From NCBI GenBank assembly GCA_000403295.2, contig KE159605.1, positions 252,845 through 316,844 on the forward strand: a stretch of DNA of 64,000 nt. The letters are read 5' to 3'. Origin of the DNA: Lachnospiraceae bacterium M18-1. Its GTDB lineage: Bacteria > Bacillota > Clostridia > Lachnospirales > Lachnospiraceae. The translations under genes and the position numbers were made by a program. The notes under the pieces were generated by a model. That model was not told the DNA's origin. It did no database searches and worked only from the letters and a program-made list of their open reading frames with translations. Below, in pieces: positions 33,882-42,095 of this stretch; the stretch's first letter is position 1, and each line of letters begins with the position of its first letter.

Positions 33882-35624
33882 ATGGAAAATGTGAATTTAA
33901 AGATCAATGGTCTTGATGTAAGCGCACCGGCAGGTTCAACGATTCTTGAGGCTGCACATATTGCCGGAATCAAGATTCCTACCCTTTGTTTTCTCAAGGA
34001 GATCAATGAGATCGGCGCGTGCCGTATGTGTATCGTGGAAGTAAAGGGTGCAAGGAACCTGGTTGCGGCCTGCGTGCATCCGATCAATGAAGGCATGGAA
34101 GTGCGGACCAATACTCCGGAGCTGATCGCTGCGAGAAAGCGCACCCTGGAGCTGATCCTGTCAGACCATGATAAGAAGTGTCTTTCCTGTGTCAGAAGCG
34201 GGAACTGCGAACTGCAGGCGCTCTGCCAGGAACTGGGTGTTGCGGATGAAAATTATTTTTCAGGGGAAGTCAACCACTATGAACTGGATACCAGCGCGGC
34301 CCATATGGTGCGTGACAATAACAAATGTATCCTGTGCCGGAGATGCTCTGCAGTCTGTGAAAAGTCTCAGGCAGTGGGCGTGATCGGACCGAACCAGCGC
34401 GGATTCGCCACCTTTATCGGCTCCCCGTTCGAGATGGGGTTGGGAGAGACCAGCTGTGTGTCCTGCGGACAGTGTATCGCAGCATGCCCCACCGGAGCAT
34501 TGTATGAAAAGGACTTTGTGGACGATGTTCTGGCGGCAATCGAGGATCCAAAGAAGCATGTGGTCGTTCAGCCCGCTCCTTCCGTCCGTGCGGCACTGGG
34601 CGAGGAATTTGGCTACCCCATGGGAACGGACGTGGAAGGCAAGATGGCAGCAGCCCTTCGCCGGATTGGATTTGACAAGGTATTCGACACCGATTTCAGC
34701 GCGGATCTGACCATCATGGAGGAAGCCCATGAATTTATCGAGAGAGTACAAAACGGCGGCGTGCTGCCGATGATGACCTCCTGTTCTCCGGGATGGGTAA
34801 AATACTGCGAGCATTATTTCCCGGACCTTCTGGACCACCTGTCCAGCTGTAAGTCGCCCCAGCAGATGTTCGGAGCGGTGACAAAAACCTACTATGCGGA
34901 AAAAGCCGGCATTGACCCGAAGGACATCGTATGTGTCAGCATCATGCCGTGTACGGCGAAGAAGTTTGAGATCGGCAGGGACGACCAGGCTGCGGCAGGC
35001 GTGCCGGACGTGGACATCTCCCTGACCACCCGGGAACTGGCAAGGCTGATCCGCAAGGTGGGAATTGATTTTAGAAGCCTGCCTGACGAAGGCTTTGACG
35101 ATCCTCTGGGAGAATCCACCGGTGCAGGTGTGATCTTCGGAGCGACCGGAGGCGTGATGGAGGCGGCACTCCGGACGGCTGTGGAAACACTGACCGGAGA
35201 AGAACTCTCGGATGTGGAATTTACAGAAGTCCGCGGTACGGACGGGATCAAGGAAGCGACTTACCATGTGGCGGGCATGGACGTGAAGGTTGCGGTGGCA
35301 TCCGGGCTGTCCAATGCGAAGCAGATCCTGGAAAAGGTACGTGCGGGAGAGGCAGATTATCACTTTATTGAGATCATGTGCTGTCCGGGCGGCTGTGTCA
35401 ACGGAGGCGGCCAGCCCCAGGTACATGCGGATGTGCGCAACTTCGAAGACGTCCGGGCAATCCGGGCGAAGGTATTGTATGACAATGACGCGGCAAAGGA
35501 GCTTCGGAAGTCCCATGACAATCCTTCGATCAAGAAGCTATATGACGAATATCTTGGAGAGCCGGGAAGCGAGAAGGCACATCATATCCTGCATACCAGC
35601 TATGTGAAGAGGACGGTCAACTAG
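33882..35624 (+). CDS. hydA: [FeFe] hydrogenase catalytic subunit HydA
   Basis: A 580-residue group A [FeFe] hydrogenase. Visible sites: plant-type [2Fe-2S] (C36, C47, C50, C64); His-ligated [4Fe-4S] (H96, C100, C103, C109); two ferredoxin clusters (C149, C152, C155, C159 and C192, C195, C198, C202); and the H-cluster motifs L1 TSCSPGW (C301), L2 MPCTAKKFE (C357) and L3 EIMCCPGGCVNGGGQP (C501, C505). L1 has Ser where single-subunit enzymes have a second Cys; I recall this in multi-subunit enzymes but cannot check. It evolves or takes up H2 with HydB and HydC, coupling to ferredoxin and NADH. GGGAGGAG precedes the ATG. Confidence 0.94.
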   Translation: MENVNLKINGLDVSAPAGSTILEAAHIAGIKIPTLCFLKEINEIGACRMCIVEVKGARNLVAACVHPINEGMEVRTNTPELIAARKRTLELILSDHDKKCLSCVRSGNCELQALCQELGVADENYFSGEVNHYELDTSAAHMVRDNNKCILCRRCSAVCEKSQAVGVIGPNQRGFATFIGSPFEMGLGETSCVSCGQCIAACPTGALYEKDFVDDVLAAIEDPKKHVVVQPAPSVRAALGEEFGYPMGTDVEGKMAAALRRIGFDKVFDTDFSADLTIMEEAHEFIERVQNGGVLPMMTSCSPGWVKYCEHYFPDLLDHLSSCKSPQQMFGAVTKTYYAEKAGIDPKDIVCVSIMPCTAKKFEIGRDDQAAAGVPDVDISLTTRELARLIRKVGIDFRSLPDEGFDDPLGESTGAGVIFGATGGVMEAALRTAVETLTGEELSDVEFTEVRGTDGIKEATYHVAGMDVKVAVASGLSNAKQILEKVRAGEADYHFIEIMCCPGGCVNGGGQPQVHADVRNFEDVRAIRAKVLYDNDAAKELRKSHDNPSIKKLYDEYLGEPGSEKAHHILHTSYVKRTVN

Positions 35625-35662
35625 TACAGCATTGTGTAATTAACGGTGAATGCTGTACTAGT
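35620..35662. repeat. Palindromic repeat overlapping the hydA stop codon, copy B1
   Basis: A perfect 14-bp inverted repeat, ACTAGTACAGCATT (35620-35633) and AATGCTGTACTAGT (35649-35662), with a 15-nt loop. The TAG at 35622-35624 is the stop codon of hydA. Related half-copies start at the stop codons of the genes ending at 25110 and 30093. No U-tract follows. Confidence 0.7.
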
Positions 35663-35710
35663 GCAGTGTCTGTCAAAGAGACGGTTTGCATGACATGAAC
35701 TAAAATAAAA

Positions 35711-35771
35711 AAGAAGCAGAAGCAGACTTGTAAGGACAGCCGTCCTGCAGGCTTGTTTCTGCTTTTTTATC
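35711..35771 (+). terminator. Terminator of the hydCBA operon
   Basis: A long imperfect stem: AGCAGAAGCAGACTTG and GGAC on the left pair with GTCC and CAGGCTTGTTTCTGCT on the right, followed by TTTTTTAT. The A-rich left side could also serve the opposite strand. Confidence 0.75.
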
Positions 35772-35933
35772 TATCAGAGTTACTATTCATGGCCTGACTG
35801 GCCGCTCATAGTAACGACATCTGCCATTTAAAATCGCCTTCGGCGATAGGGCAGATGTCATCGCCCCATCACCTTTATGGCGGCTAACCGTGCAACAAGT
35901 GCACGGTTAGGCCGTGAACAGTAACCTATCAGA
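35771..35933. mobile_element. MITE-like structured element, copy 3, after hydA
   Basis: The element is 35779-35925 (147 bp, same length as copy 2, inverted relative to it), flanked by a perfect 8-bp duplication CTATCAGA (35771-35778 and 35926-35933). Ends: GTTACTATTCAT and GTGAACAGTAAC. Hairpins: 35779-35794 with 35800-35815 (interrupted stem); GACATCTGCC with GGCAGATGTC (35816-35825/35850-35859) enclosing ATCGCC-TTC-GGCGAT; CTAACCGTGCA with TGCACGGTTAG (35884-35894/35900-35910). The stem sequences differ from copy 2 but pair fully. Confidence 0.85.
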
Positions 35934-35962
35934 AACTTCTCCGAATTTTTCTATAGAATAAA

Positions 35963-35991
35963 ATGACTTTTCGTATGTTTTATAGTATACT
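35963..35991 (+). promoter_or_regulatory. Likely promoter of the SanA-like/hydS/phosphatase genes
   Basis: -10 TATACT (35986-35991) with a weak -35 ATGACT (35963-35968) at 17-nt spacing, just downstream of the mobile element. It gives the sensory genes a promoter separate from hydCBA. Confidence 0.5.
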
Positions 35992-36096
35992 TACCAGTAG
36001 AGGCTTACGGCCGCGGGCATTCCTTCCTACGTAGATCATGGGAGGAACAAAGCTGCTGTACGGATATCTTCAGTATACGATTGCGGAGTAAGAAAA

Positions 36097-36855
36097 ATGA
36101 TTCGAAAAAGAAACAGAAACTGCTGCCGGAAATGGCTTCTGCGGATTTCGGCTGTTTCCGGCGGCCTGGTCATATTGGGACTGGCCTGCCTGGGTACGGT
36201 AAATTTTTATGTGAAGCATTCTGCCGGGAAAAGGATTGCGACCCTCGGAAAACTGCTGGAAAATCTGGAAGAGAATACAGAAGAAAAAGCAGACGCGGTC
36301 CTGGTCCTTGGGGCGAAGGTGAAAGCGAACGGAGAGATGAGCCCCATGCTGAAAGAGCGGGTAGACTTAGGGATTGAGATTTATCAGAAGGGACTTGCAA
36401 AAAAGATCATTATGAGCGGCGACCACGGACGCGAGGACTACGACGAGGTCAATACCATGAAAAGCTACGCAGTGGAGCAGGGCGTTCCGTCGGAGGATAT
36501 CTTCATGGACCATGCAGGATTTTCCACCTATGAGAGCATGTACAGGGCGAAAGAGATCTTTCAGACAGATACCGTGATCGTTGTGACTCAAAAGTATCAT
36601 CTATACCGGGCCATTTATGACGCTCAGGCATTTTCCATGAAAGCGACAGGCGTTGCATGCGACCAGGCGGTCTACCATGGGGACAGATACCGAAAGCTGC
36701 GGGAGATGCTTGCCCGGGTGAAGGATTTCGGCTATACGATTCTGAAGCCGGAGCCCACATTTCTCGGGGATGTGATACCGGTCAGCGGAAACGGGAATCT
36801 CACAAATGATATAGGATACACAAAACAAGGAGGAAGAGTATATGAAGGTAATTGA
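36097..36855 (+). CDS. SanA/YdcF-like DUF218 membrane protein
   Basis: A 252-residue protein with one N-terminal membrane helix (LLRISAVSGGLVILGLACLGTVNFYV, about residues 14-40) and an outside DUF218 (YdcF/SanA) domain: ADAVLVLGAKVKANGEMSPMLKERVDLGIEIY, KIIMSGDHG, EAxxMxxYAVEQGVPSEDIFMDHAGFSTYESM-like and VVTQKYHLYRAIYDAQAF. SanA relatives affect envelope permeability; the enzymatic role is unsettled. It overlaps the sensory hydrogenase gene by 14 nt, so they are co-translated. Why an envelope protein is coupled to a hydrogenase sensor is unclear. Confidence 0.85.
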   Translation: MIRKRNRNCCRKWLLRISAVSGGLVILGLACLGTVNFYVKHSAGKRIATLGKLLENLEENTEEKADAVLVLGAKVKANGEMSPMLKERVDLGIEIYQKGLAKKIIMSGDHGREDYDEVNTMKSYAVEQGVPSEDIFMDHAGFSTYESMYRAKEIFQTDTVIVVTQKYHLYRAIYDAQAFSMKATGVACDQAVYHGDRYRKLREMLARVKDFGYTILKPEPTFLGDVIPVSGNGNLTNDIGYTKQGGRVYEGN

Positions 36856-38554
36856 TTTTAAGGATGCAAAATGCCGTCACTGCTACAAATGTGTGCGCCA
36901 CTGCCAGGTAAAGGCGATCACGGTTCAGCAGGAACAGGCCCGGATCCTGACAGACCACTGTATCAACTGCGGGCGCTGTATGGAGATCTGCCCCCAAAAC
37001 GCCAAGACCTTTGCCAGCGACATGGACCGGGTGAAGGGTTTTCTGCGGCAGGGGCTCAAAACCGTCATCTCCATCGCCCCGTCCTATATCGGCGTACTGG
37101 ATTTTGACCGTCCGGGCCAGGTGGTGGATGCGCTGCTGAAATTAGGATTTACAGAGGTCCGGGAGACGGCAGAAGGCGCTGCCATGGTGACTGGAGAATA
37201 TCAGCGTCTGATCCGTGAAAATCAGATGCCCAATATCATAACTACCTGCTGCCCCAGTGTGAATGACCTGATTGAAAAGTATTATCCGGAATGCGCACCC
37301 CTGATGGCTCCTGTGGTTTCTCCCATGGTAGCCCATGGACGGTATATCAAGAAACTGTACGGAGAGGATGTGAAGGTCGTTTTTCTTGGCCCCTGCATTG
37401 CGAAAAAGCAGGAAGCCATCGGAGATGAACGGGTGACCGGCGCCATAGATGCCATCCTGACTTTCGAGGAACTGGCAATCTGGCTGGACGAAGCGAAGAT
37501 CAGCATCTATGACTGTCAGGACAGGCCTATGGGCAACCCTGATCCGGAGATCAACCGGATGTATCCCATCAGCGGCGGCGTGGTCCAGTCTGTCATCGCG
37601 GAAGAGGAAATGGATCGTTACCACAAGGTATTTGTGGACGGTCTGGGAAATTGCATGGAGATGCTGGAATGTCTGAAGCGGGGTGAACTGGAACACTGCT
37701 TTATCGAGGCAAATGTCTGTGAGGGCGGCTGTACCAAGGGCCCGGCATCCGCGAGATGGAATACCTCTTATGTGAAGGCAAAGATTAAGATCGAGAAGGA
37801 AGTTTCCCACAAGGCAGCCCGGAATCTGCCGGAGATGAGTGCAGAGGAGCTGCACAAGACCTTCGAGGACCGCAGCATCCGGGAATCCTATCCGACGGAA
37901 GAAGAGATTCAGGAAATCCTGCGGTCCGTGGGCAAATATACAAAAGAGGACGAATTGAACTGCGGTGCCTGCGGTTATTCTACCTGCCGGGAAAAGGCGG
38001 TGGCTGTATTCCAGAATAAGGCGGAGCTTTCCATGTGCATGCCTTACGCACTGATGCAGGCCGAGTCCATGTCCAACGTGGTCATGGATGTTACGCCGAA
38101 CATGATCTTTATTATTGATAACGAGCTGCGGATCCGGGAATGCAACAAGAAGGGGCAGGAACTCCTTGGCGTAGGCAAGGAGGAAGCACTGCAGCGCTAC
38201 ATATTTGAATTTATGGACGCGGCGGATATCGAAGAAACCCTGCGGACAAAAGAATCTGTATTCCACAAGAAGCTTCAGCTCGAGCATGGACGGATAACGG
38301 TGGAGGAGACCATTGTCTACATTGAAAATCTGGAATCTGTTCTCGTGACCTTCCAGGATGTGACCCGGGAAGAGAAGATGAAGGAGCAGCACTACAATCT
38401 GAAAGTAGAGACTATGGAGATGGCACAGAAGGTCATTGATAAGCAGATGATGGTAGCACAGGAGATCGCGGGACTCTTAGGGGAGACGACTGCCGAGACG
38501 AAGGTGACATTGACCCGGCTGCGGGATTCTATTTTAAATGAAGAGGATGCCTGA
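36842..38554 (+). CDS. hydS: Sensory-type (group C) [FeFe] hydrogenase with PAS domain
   Basis: A 570-residue protein. Two N-terminal [4Fe-4S] clusters (C11, C14, C17, C21 and C40, C43, C46, C50) lead into an H-cluster domain with altered motifs: TTCCPS (C136, C137), GPCIAKKQE (C185) and EANVCEGGCTKGP (C293, C297). Then come an extra Fe-S motif (C374, C377, C382, C399), a PAS domain at about 405-510 and a helical, coiled-coil-like tail. The order fits HydS proteins, proposed H2 sensors with low catalytic rates. No kinase or DNA-binding domain is attached, so output probably passes to the phosphatase encoded next. AAGGAGG precedes ATG 36842. Confidence 0.9.
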   Translation: MKVIDFKDAKCRHCYKCVRHCQVKAITVQQEQARILTDHCINCGRCMEICPQNAKTFASDMDRVKGFLRQGLKTVISIAPSYIGVLDFDRPGQVVDALLKLGFTEVRETAEGAAMVTGEYQRLIRENQMPNIITTCCPSVNDLIEKYYPECAPLMAPVVSPMVAHGRYIKKLYGEDVKVVFLGPCIAKKQEAIGDERVTGAIDAILTFEELAIWLDEAKISIYDCQDRPMGNPDPEINRMYPISGGVVQSVIAEEEMDRYHKVFVDGLGNCMEMLECLKRGELEHCFIEANVCEGGCTKGPASARWNTSYVKAKIKIEKEVSHKAARNLPEMSAEELHKTFEDRSIRESYPTEEEIQEILRSVGKYTKEDELNCGACGYSTCREKAVAVFQNKAELSMCMPYALMQAESMSNVVMDVTPNMIFIIDNELRIRECNKKGQELLGVGKEEALQRYIFEFMDAADIEETLRTKESVFHKKLQLEHGRITVEETIVYIENLESVLVTFQDVTREEKMKEQHYNLKVETMEMAQKVIDKQMMVAQEIAGLLGETTAETKVTLTRLRDSILNEEDA

Positions 38555-38648
38555 CACAGGCGGCAGATCTTGAGATTCATATGAGGAACAAAATTTCAGC
38601 CGGTATCTGTGCGGAAAGCAAAACACGACCAGCGGAATGGAGAGGAAT

Positions 38649-39824
38649 ATGAGCGTAAGTATTGACGTGGCTTGGAAAAGCCTGAACAAGCACGGAGAAG
38701 AGCTGTGCGGAGATAAAGTAGAGATCGTAAAGACCCGGGATTCGGATATCCTGATCCTGGCAGACGGTATGGGGAGCGGGGTGAAGGCCAATATCCTTTC
38801 CACCCTGACTTCTAAGATCCTGGCTACCATGCTGCATGAAGGGGCGGTGATCGAGTCCTGTGTGGAAACCATTGCCAGGACACTTCCCATCTGTCAGGAG
38901 CGGAAGGTGGCCTATGCCACGTTCAGCATCCTTCAGATCTTCCACAACGGGGACGCCTACCTGGTGGAATACGACAATCCGGACTGTGTCTTTATCCGGA
39001 ATAAAAAAATCGTAAAATATCCCTACAAGGTGCGTGAGATCGAAGGGAAAAAGATACACGAGTACCGTTTTCAGGTAGAGAAGAATGACTGCTTCGTGCT
39101 GATGAGCGACGGCGTCATCTATGCCGGGGCCGGGGAGATTCTGGACCTGCAGGGATGGACCTGGGAAAATATGTCCGAGTACACTTTGAAATGTACAAAG
39201 GAGACCTTGTCTGCCTCCCGTCTTGCAGCTATGCTGAGCCAGGCCTGCGACGACCTGTATATCCAGAAGCCGGGGGACGATACCACCGTGGCAGTGGCAA
39301 GGGTCATTGAACGGAAGGTGGTGAATCTGTTCACCGGGCCGCCGAAGAGTAAGGATGACGACGAGAAGCTTATGTATGATTTCATGCATATGGAAGGGAA
39401 AAAAGTGGTGTCCGGCGGAACCAGCTCCAATATCGCATCCCGCATCCTGCATAAGGAGATCATTACCACCGTAGACAGAAATAACCCGGATGTCCCGCCC
39501 ATGTCCACCATCGAAGGACTGGACCTGGTGACAGAAGGGGTGCTTACCATGGGACGGACACTAAAGCTTCTGAAGCAGTATGAAAATGATGAATTTGATG
39601 TCGAATTTTTCGACGAGCTGGATGCCAACAACGGCGCGTCAAAGCTTGCAAAAATGCTGATTGAGGAATGTACGGAGCTGAACCTCTTTGTGGGGACCGC
39701 CATCAACGAGGCGCATCAGGAATCCGACCTGACCTTTGACTTAAGCCTGAGGATGAACCTGGTGGAGCAGTTAAAGACCGTGGTGGAAAAGTTGGGGAAG
39801 ACGGTCAGCGTGAAGTATTATTAA
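38649..39824 (+). CDS. SpoIIE/PP2C-type serine phosphatase
   Basis: A 391-residue cytosolic protein with a SpoIIE-like PP2C domain at about 15-225. Metal-binding aspartates appear in ILILADGMGSGVKANILS, VLMSDGVIYAG and PGDDTTVAVARV. A C-terminal region (about 240-391, FTGPPKSKDDDEKLMYDFMHMEGKKVVSGGTSSNIASRIL to SVKYY) is not a known effector domain to me; its SGGTSSNIA motif is reminiscent of a nucleotide- or phosphate-binding loop. It follows the sensory hydrogenase by 94 nt; literature on group C hydrogenases notes nearby phosphatases. ATG 38649 is preceded by GGAGAGGA; an in-frame ATG at 38637 is less well placed. Confidence 0.88.
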   Translation: MSVSIDVAWKSLNKHGEELCGDKVEIVKTRDSDILILADGMGSGVKANILSTLTSKILATMLHEGAVIESCVETIARTLPICQERKVAYATFSILQIFHNGDAYLVEYDNPDCVFIRNKKIVKYPYKVREIEGKKIHEYRFQVEKNDCFVLMSDGVIYAGAGEILDLQGWTWENMSEYTLKCTKETLSASRLAAMLSQACDDLYIQKPGDDTTVAVARVIERKVVNLFTGPPKSKDDDEKLMYDFMHMEGKKVVSGGTSSNIASRILHKEIITTVDRNNPDVPPMSTIEGLDLVTEGVLTMGRTLKLLKQYENDEFDVEFFDELDANNGASKLAKMLIEECTELNLFVGTAINEAHQESDLTFDLSLRMNLVEQLKTVVEKLGKTVSVKYY

Positions 39825-39857
39825 AATGGCTGTGAATAATAACGGACAAAAATGTCC

Positions 39858-39900
39858 GAAGGCCCTGGCCGTCGTTTACCGACAGCCAGGGCCTTCATTG
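39858..39900. terminator. Terminator after the phosphatase gene
   Basis: A perfect 12-bp GC-rich stem, GAAGGCCCTGGC (39858-39869) with GCCAGGGCCTTC (39885-39896), between convergent genes. The U-tract ATTGTT is weak. Confidence 0.7.
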
Positions 39901-39929
39901 TTCTCAGAGACGACCTCTGATGTATTTCG

Positions 39930-42095
39930 TCACTCGTCCTGCAGGATCATTGAATAATAAGATGAATCCTTGCTCCCCTTGAGCAAGATTTCCGCAGACT
40001 GTCCGGATACAGGAACATTTCCCAGAATCCGGCTGGAAGTATATGAAATCCGTGACACGAAATCCGCAATCTCATCCGGATCCGTGACAATTCGTTCATT
40101 GGTTTCCGGAAGGGTAAACGTATCATCTGCAGAGGCGTCTGCTGTATAGTATGATTCCATTAATTTGAACTGTTCCACATCGTCAGGATCCAGTTTCCGG
40201 CGTATCGTATATCCGTATTCCTCCAGCAGTGACAGACTGTTTTCATAGCTTTCATACAGATAGAAACCGGGCAGAGTGATATTTGATTTAGAATTATACA
40301 CCTGCAGACTGGCGGACAAAGGTATTTCCGGAATGTTTATAGACAATTCTCCGATGGGAGTCTCATACTGGAGCTCTTTGATATCCACATTCAGGACATC
40401 CTTTTTATAAGCGTCCAGAAGAGCATCCCGTTCCGATCTCGTCAGATCCAGCACCTTTGGTTCAAGGTAGATATCTGTAAGCCGGACTGCGCTGACCGCA
40501 TCGTAATCCATATAAAAGATAGGAAACAACTGTTTTCGGTAGCTTTCCTCCCCGCAGAGAGCAGTCAATGTTTCCAAAGCCAGGTCTGTGCTGACTGCAT
40601 AACGGCGGTAAACCGAATATCCGAGCTTTCTGTTATAGCGTACCGTGATATTCACATAGTCCTCGGAAGGTTTCTGGCTGACCAGTTTGTCAATTCCGTT
40701 TCGGGTATTCTCAACCCCCTCTCTGGCAAGCGTATAGATCGGTGCAAAATCCTTCTGCTGGTACTTCTTACCATATAAAAAATCCGGGCTCGGGGAATAG
40801 GCTGCATTGAGAGCCGCAGTGTTCGGATAGGTAAAATAGCCGTACATCTGGCTGATGTCAAGAGACATGCTTTCCAGGCTGTTTTCCTCTGGAAACCAGG
40901 TATTGTAGCCAAACAGATCCAGCTGCAGGACACACAGGATTCCGGCAACCCCCAAAACGGAGATAAGTGTGGAGTATTTCCCCGCAAACAACCTGCGCAC
41001 ATCCATATTGTAAATAAATTCGATCAGACCGCAAAGCAGGACAACGGCCAGAAGGCTGAGCAGAATAATCCATTTCGTGCCGCTACCGTACATGGAACCT
41101 GCCAGAACCCCGATGCACAGAGCGGTGGGGATGGAGATCAGCACCTTGATATAAGGAGCCGTCCTTGGAAATGCCAGAGCATTTTCCGCAGCCTCTGAGG
41201 GCCGTTTTTGGTACAGCAGAAGAGTCAGCAGCAAAAGCGCAGCCAGAAATACCGCCGTAACCACCAGTATGACAGGAATGCTGTAAGTATCGGACGGCCG
41301 TACCAAGCGGCGCAGGAAATACGAAAATGAAAAAATATAGCCGTCGTCCTGTGCCTCGTGGTAAGCCGTAACACCCAGAATCTGTGTAAACATGGACAAA
41401 GAAGAAAGAAAATCATAAAGATGGTCCCAAACGCGTTCTTTCCCAGTACAATAAGTAGACAAAAAAAAGGATGGCAGATCAGCGGCCAGAGCCCCGGTAA
41501 TGGATCCGTAAAAAAACAGAGAAGCGGCGGCCAAAATGCCTGTCACAACCTTTCCTGTCAGCATCATGGCTAAAATTGTGATATGATAGACCAGCAGGAA
41601 TGCCAAAGTACCTCCCAACATGGAAATGCCGCATCTGCCCAAAACTGAAATAGTCAGAAAACCATATCCTGAACCAGCCAGAATGGTTAACACACATGCT
41701 GCCAGATAGGGCACTAAAAAAATCACCAGTCCGCTCAGGTAGGAGATGAAAAACAACTGTTTTCTGGACAGGGGAAGACTGTGGTAAAAATCCGTCCGTT
41801 CCCTGGAATGCAGATAGGCAAAACCGGTAACTGCGCACAAAGCACCCAGCAGCAGGAGGAGTACGGTGAGAAACAGATTGTAGCTCCCATTGAGCAGGGC
41901 AGGAAATACATTGCGGAGCAGATCGAATTGCTCATCCGGTCCGGCCTGTGTATTATTCGAGAAAGATGCTTCCACAAAGAGTATCGTACTGACCGTGACG
42001 CATAGCAGCAGGAGCACGGCAGACAGTACCGCAAGCCAGCCCCGGTGACGGATATCTTCTTTTATAAATTTACTGTATGAGATTTTTGATGTCAT
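39930..42095 (-). CDS. Large ABC transporter permease with DUF6449-like domain
   Basis: A 721-residue membrane protein. The N-terminal half (about 20-380) has roughly ten hydrophobic helices, beginning with RHRGWLAVLSAVLLLLCVTVSTILFVEA and including the loop FAYLHSRERTDFYHSLPLSRKQLFF, which is typical of ABC-2 permeases in GntR-controlled modules. The C-terminal about 340 residues form a soluble domain after the last helix (GVAGILCVLQLDLFGY), probably outside the cell, that I link to DUF6449 from memory. Substrate unknown. Its start overlaps the ATPase gene end by 26 nt. Confidence 0.8.
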   Translation of the reverse strand: MTSKISYSKFIKEDIRHRGWLAVLSAVLLLLCVTVSTILFVEASFSNNTQAGPDEQFDLLRNVFPALLNGSYNLFLTVLLLLLGALCAVTGFAYLHSRERTDFYHSLPLSRKQLFFISYLSGLVIFLVPYLAACVLTILAGSGYGFLTISVLGRCGISMLGGTLAFLLVYHITILAMMLTGKVVTGILAAASLFFYGSITGALAADLPSFFLSTYCTGKERVWDHLYDFLSSLSMFTQILGVTAYHEAQDDGYIFSFSYFLRRLVRPSDTYSIPVILVVTAVFLAALLLLTLLLYQKRPSEAAENALAFPRTAPYIKVLISIPTALCIGVLAGSMYGSGTKWIILLSLLAVVLLCGLIEFIYNMDVRRLFAGKYSTLISVLGVAGILCVLQLDLFGYNTWFPEENSLESMSLDISQMYGYFTYPNTAALNAAYSPSPDFLYGKKYQQKDFAPIYTLAREGVENTRNGIDKLVSQKPSEDYVNITVRYNRKLGYSVYRRYAVSTDLALETLTALCGEESYRKQLFPIFYMDYDAVSAVRLTDIYLEPKVLDLTRSERDALLDAYKKDVLNVDIKELQYETPIGELSINIPEIPLSASLQVYNSKSNITLPGFYLYESYENSLSLLEEYGYTIRRKLDPDDVEQFKLMESYYTADASADDTFTLPETNERIVTDPDEIADFVSRISYTSSRILGNVPVSGQSAEILLKGSKDSSYYSMILQDE

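Larger units (their letters stand above)
35625..36096. other. Intergenic region after hydA
   Basis: A 472-nt gap. In order it holds most of the stop-codon palindrome (to 35662), an unassigned 50-nt stretch, the hydCBA terminator (35711-35771), a structured mobile element with perfect flanking repeats (35771-35933), and the promoter of the next gene (35963-35991). No open reading frame of note. Confidence 0.7.
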
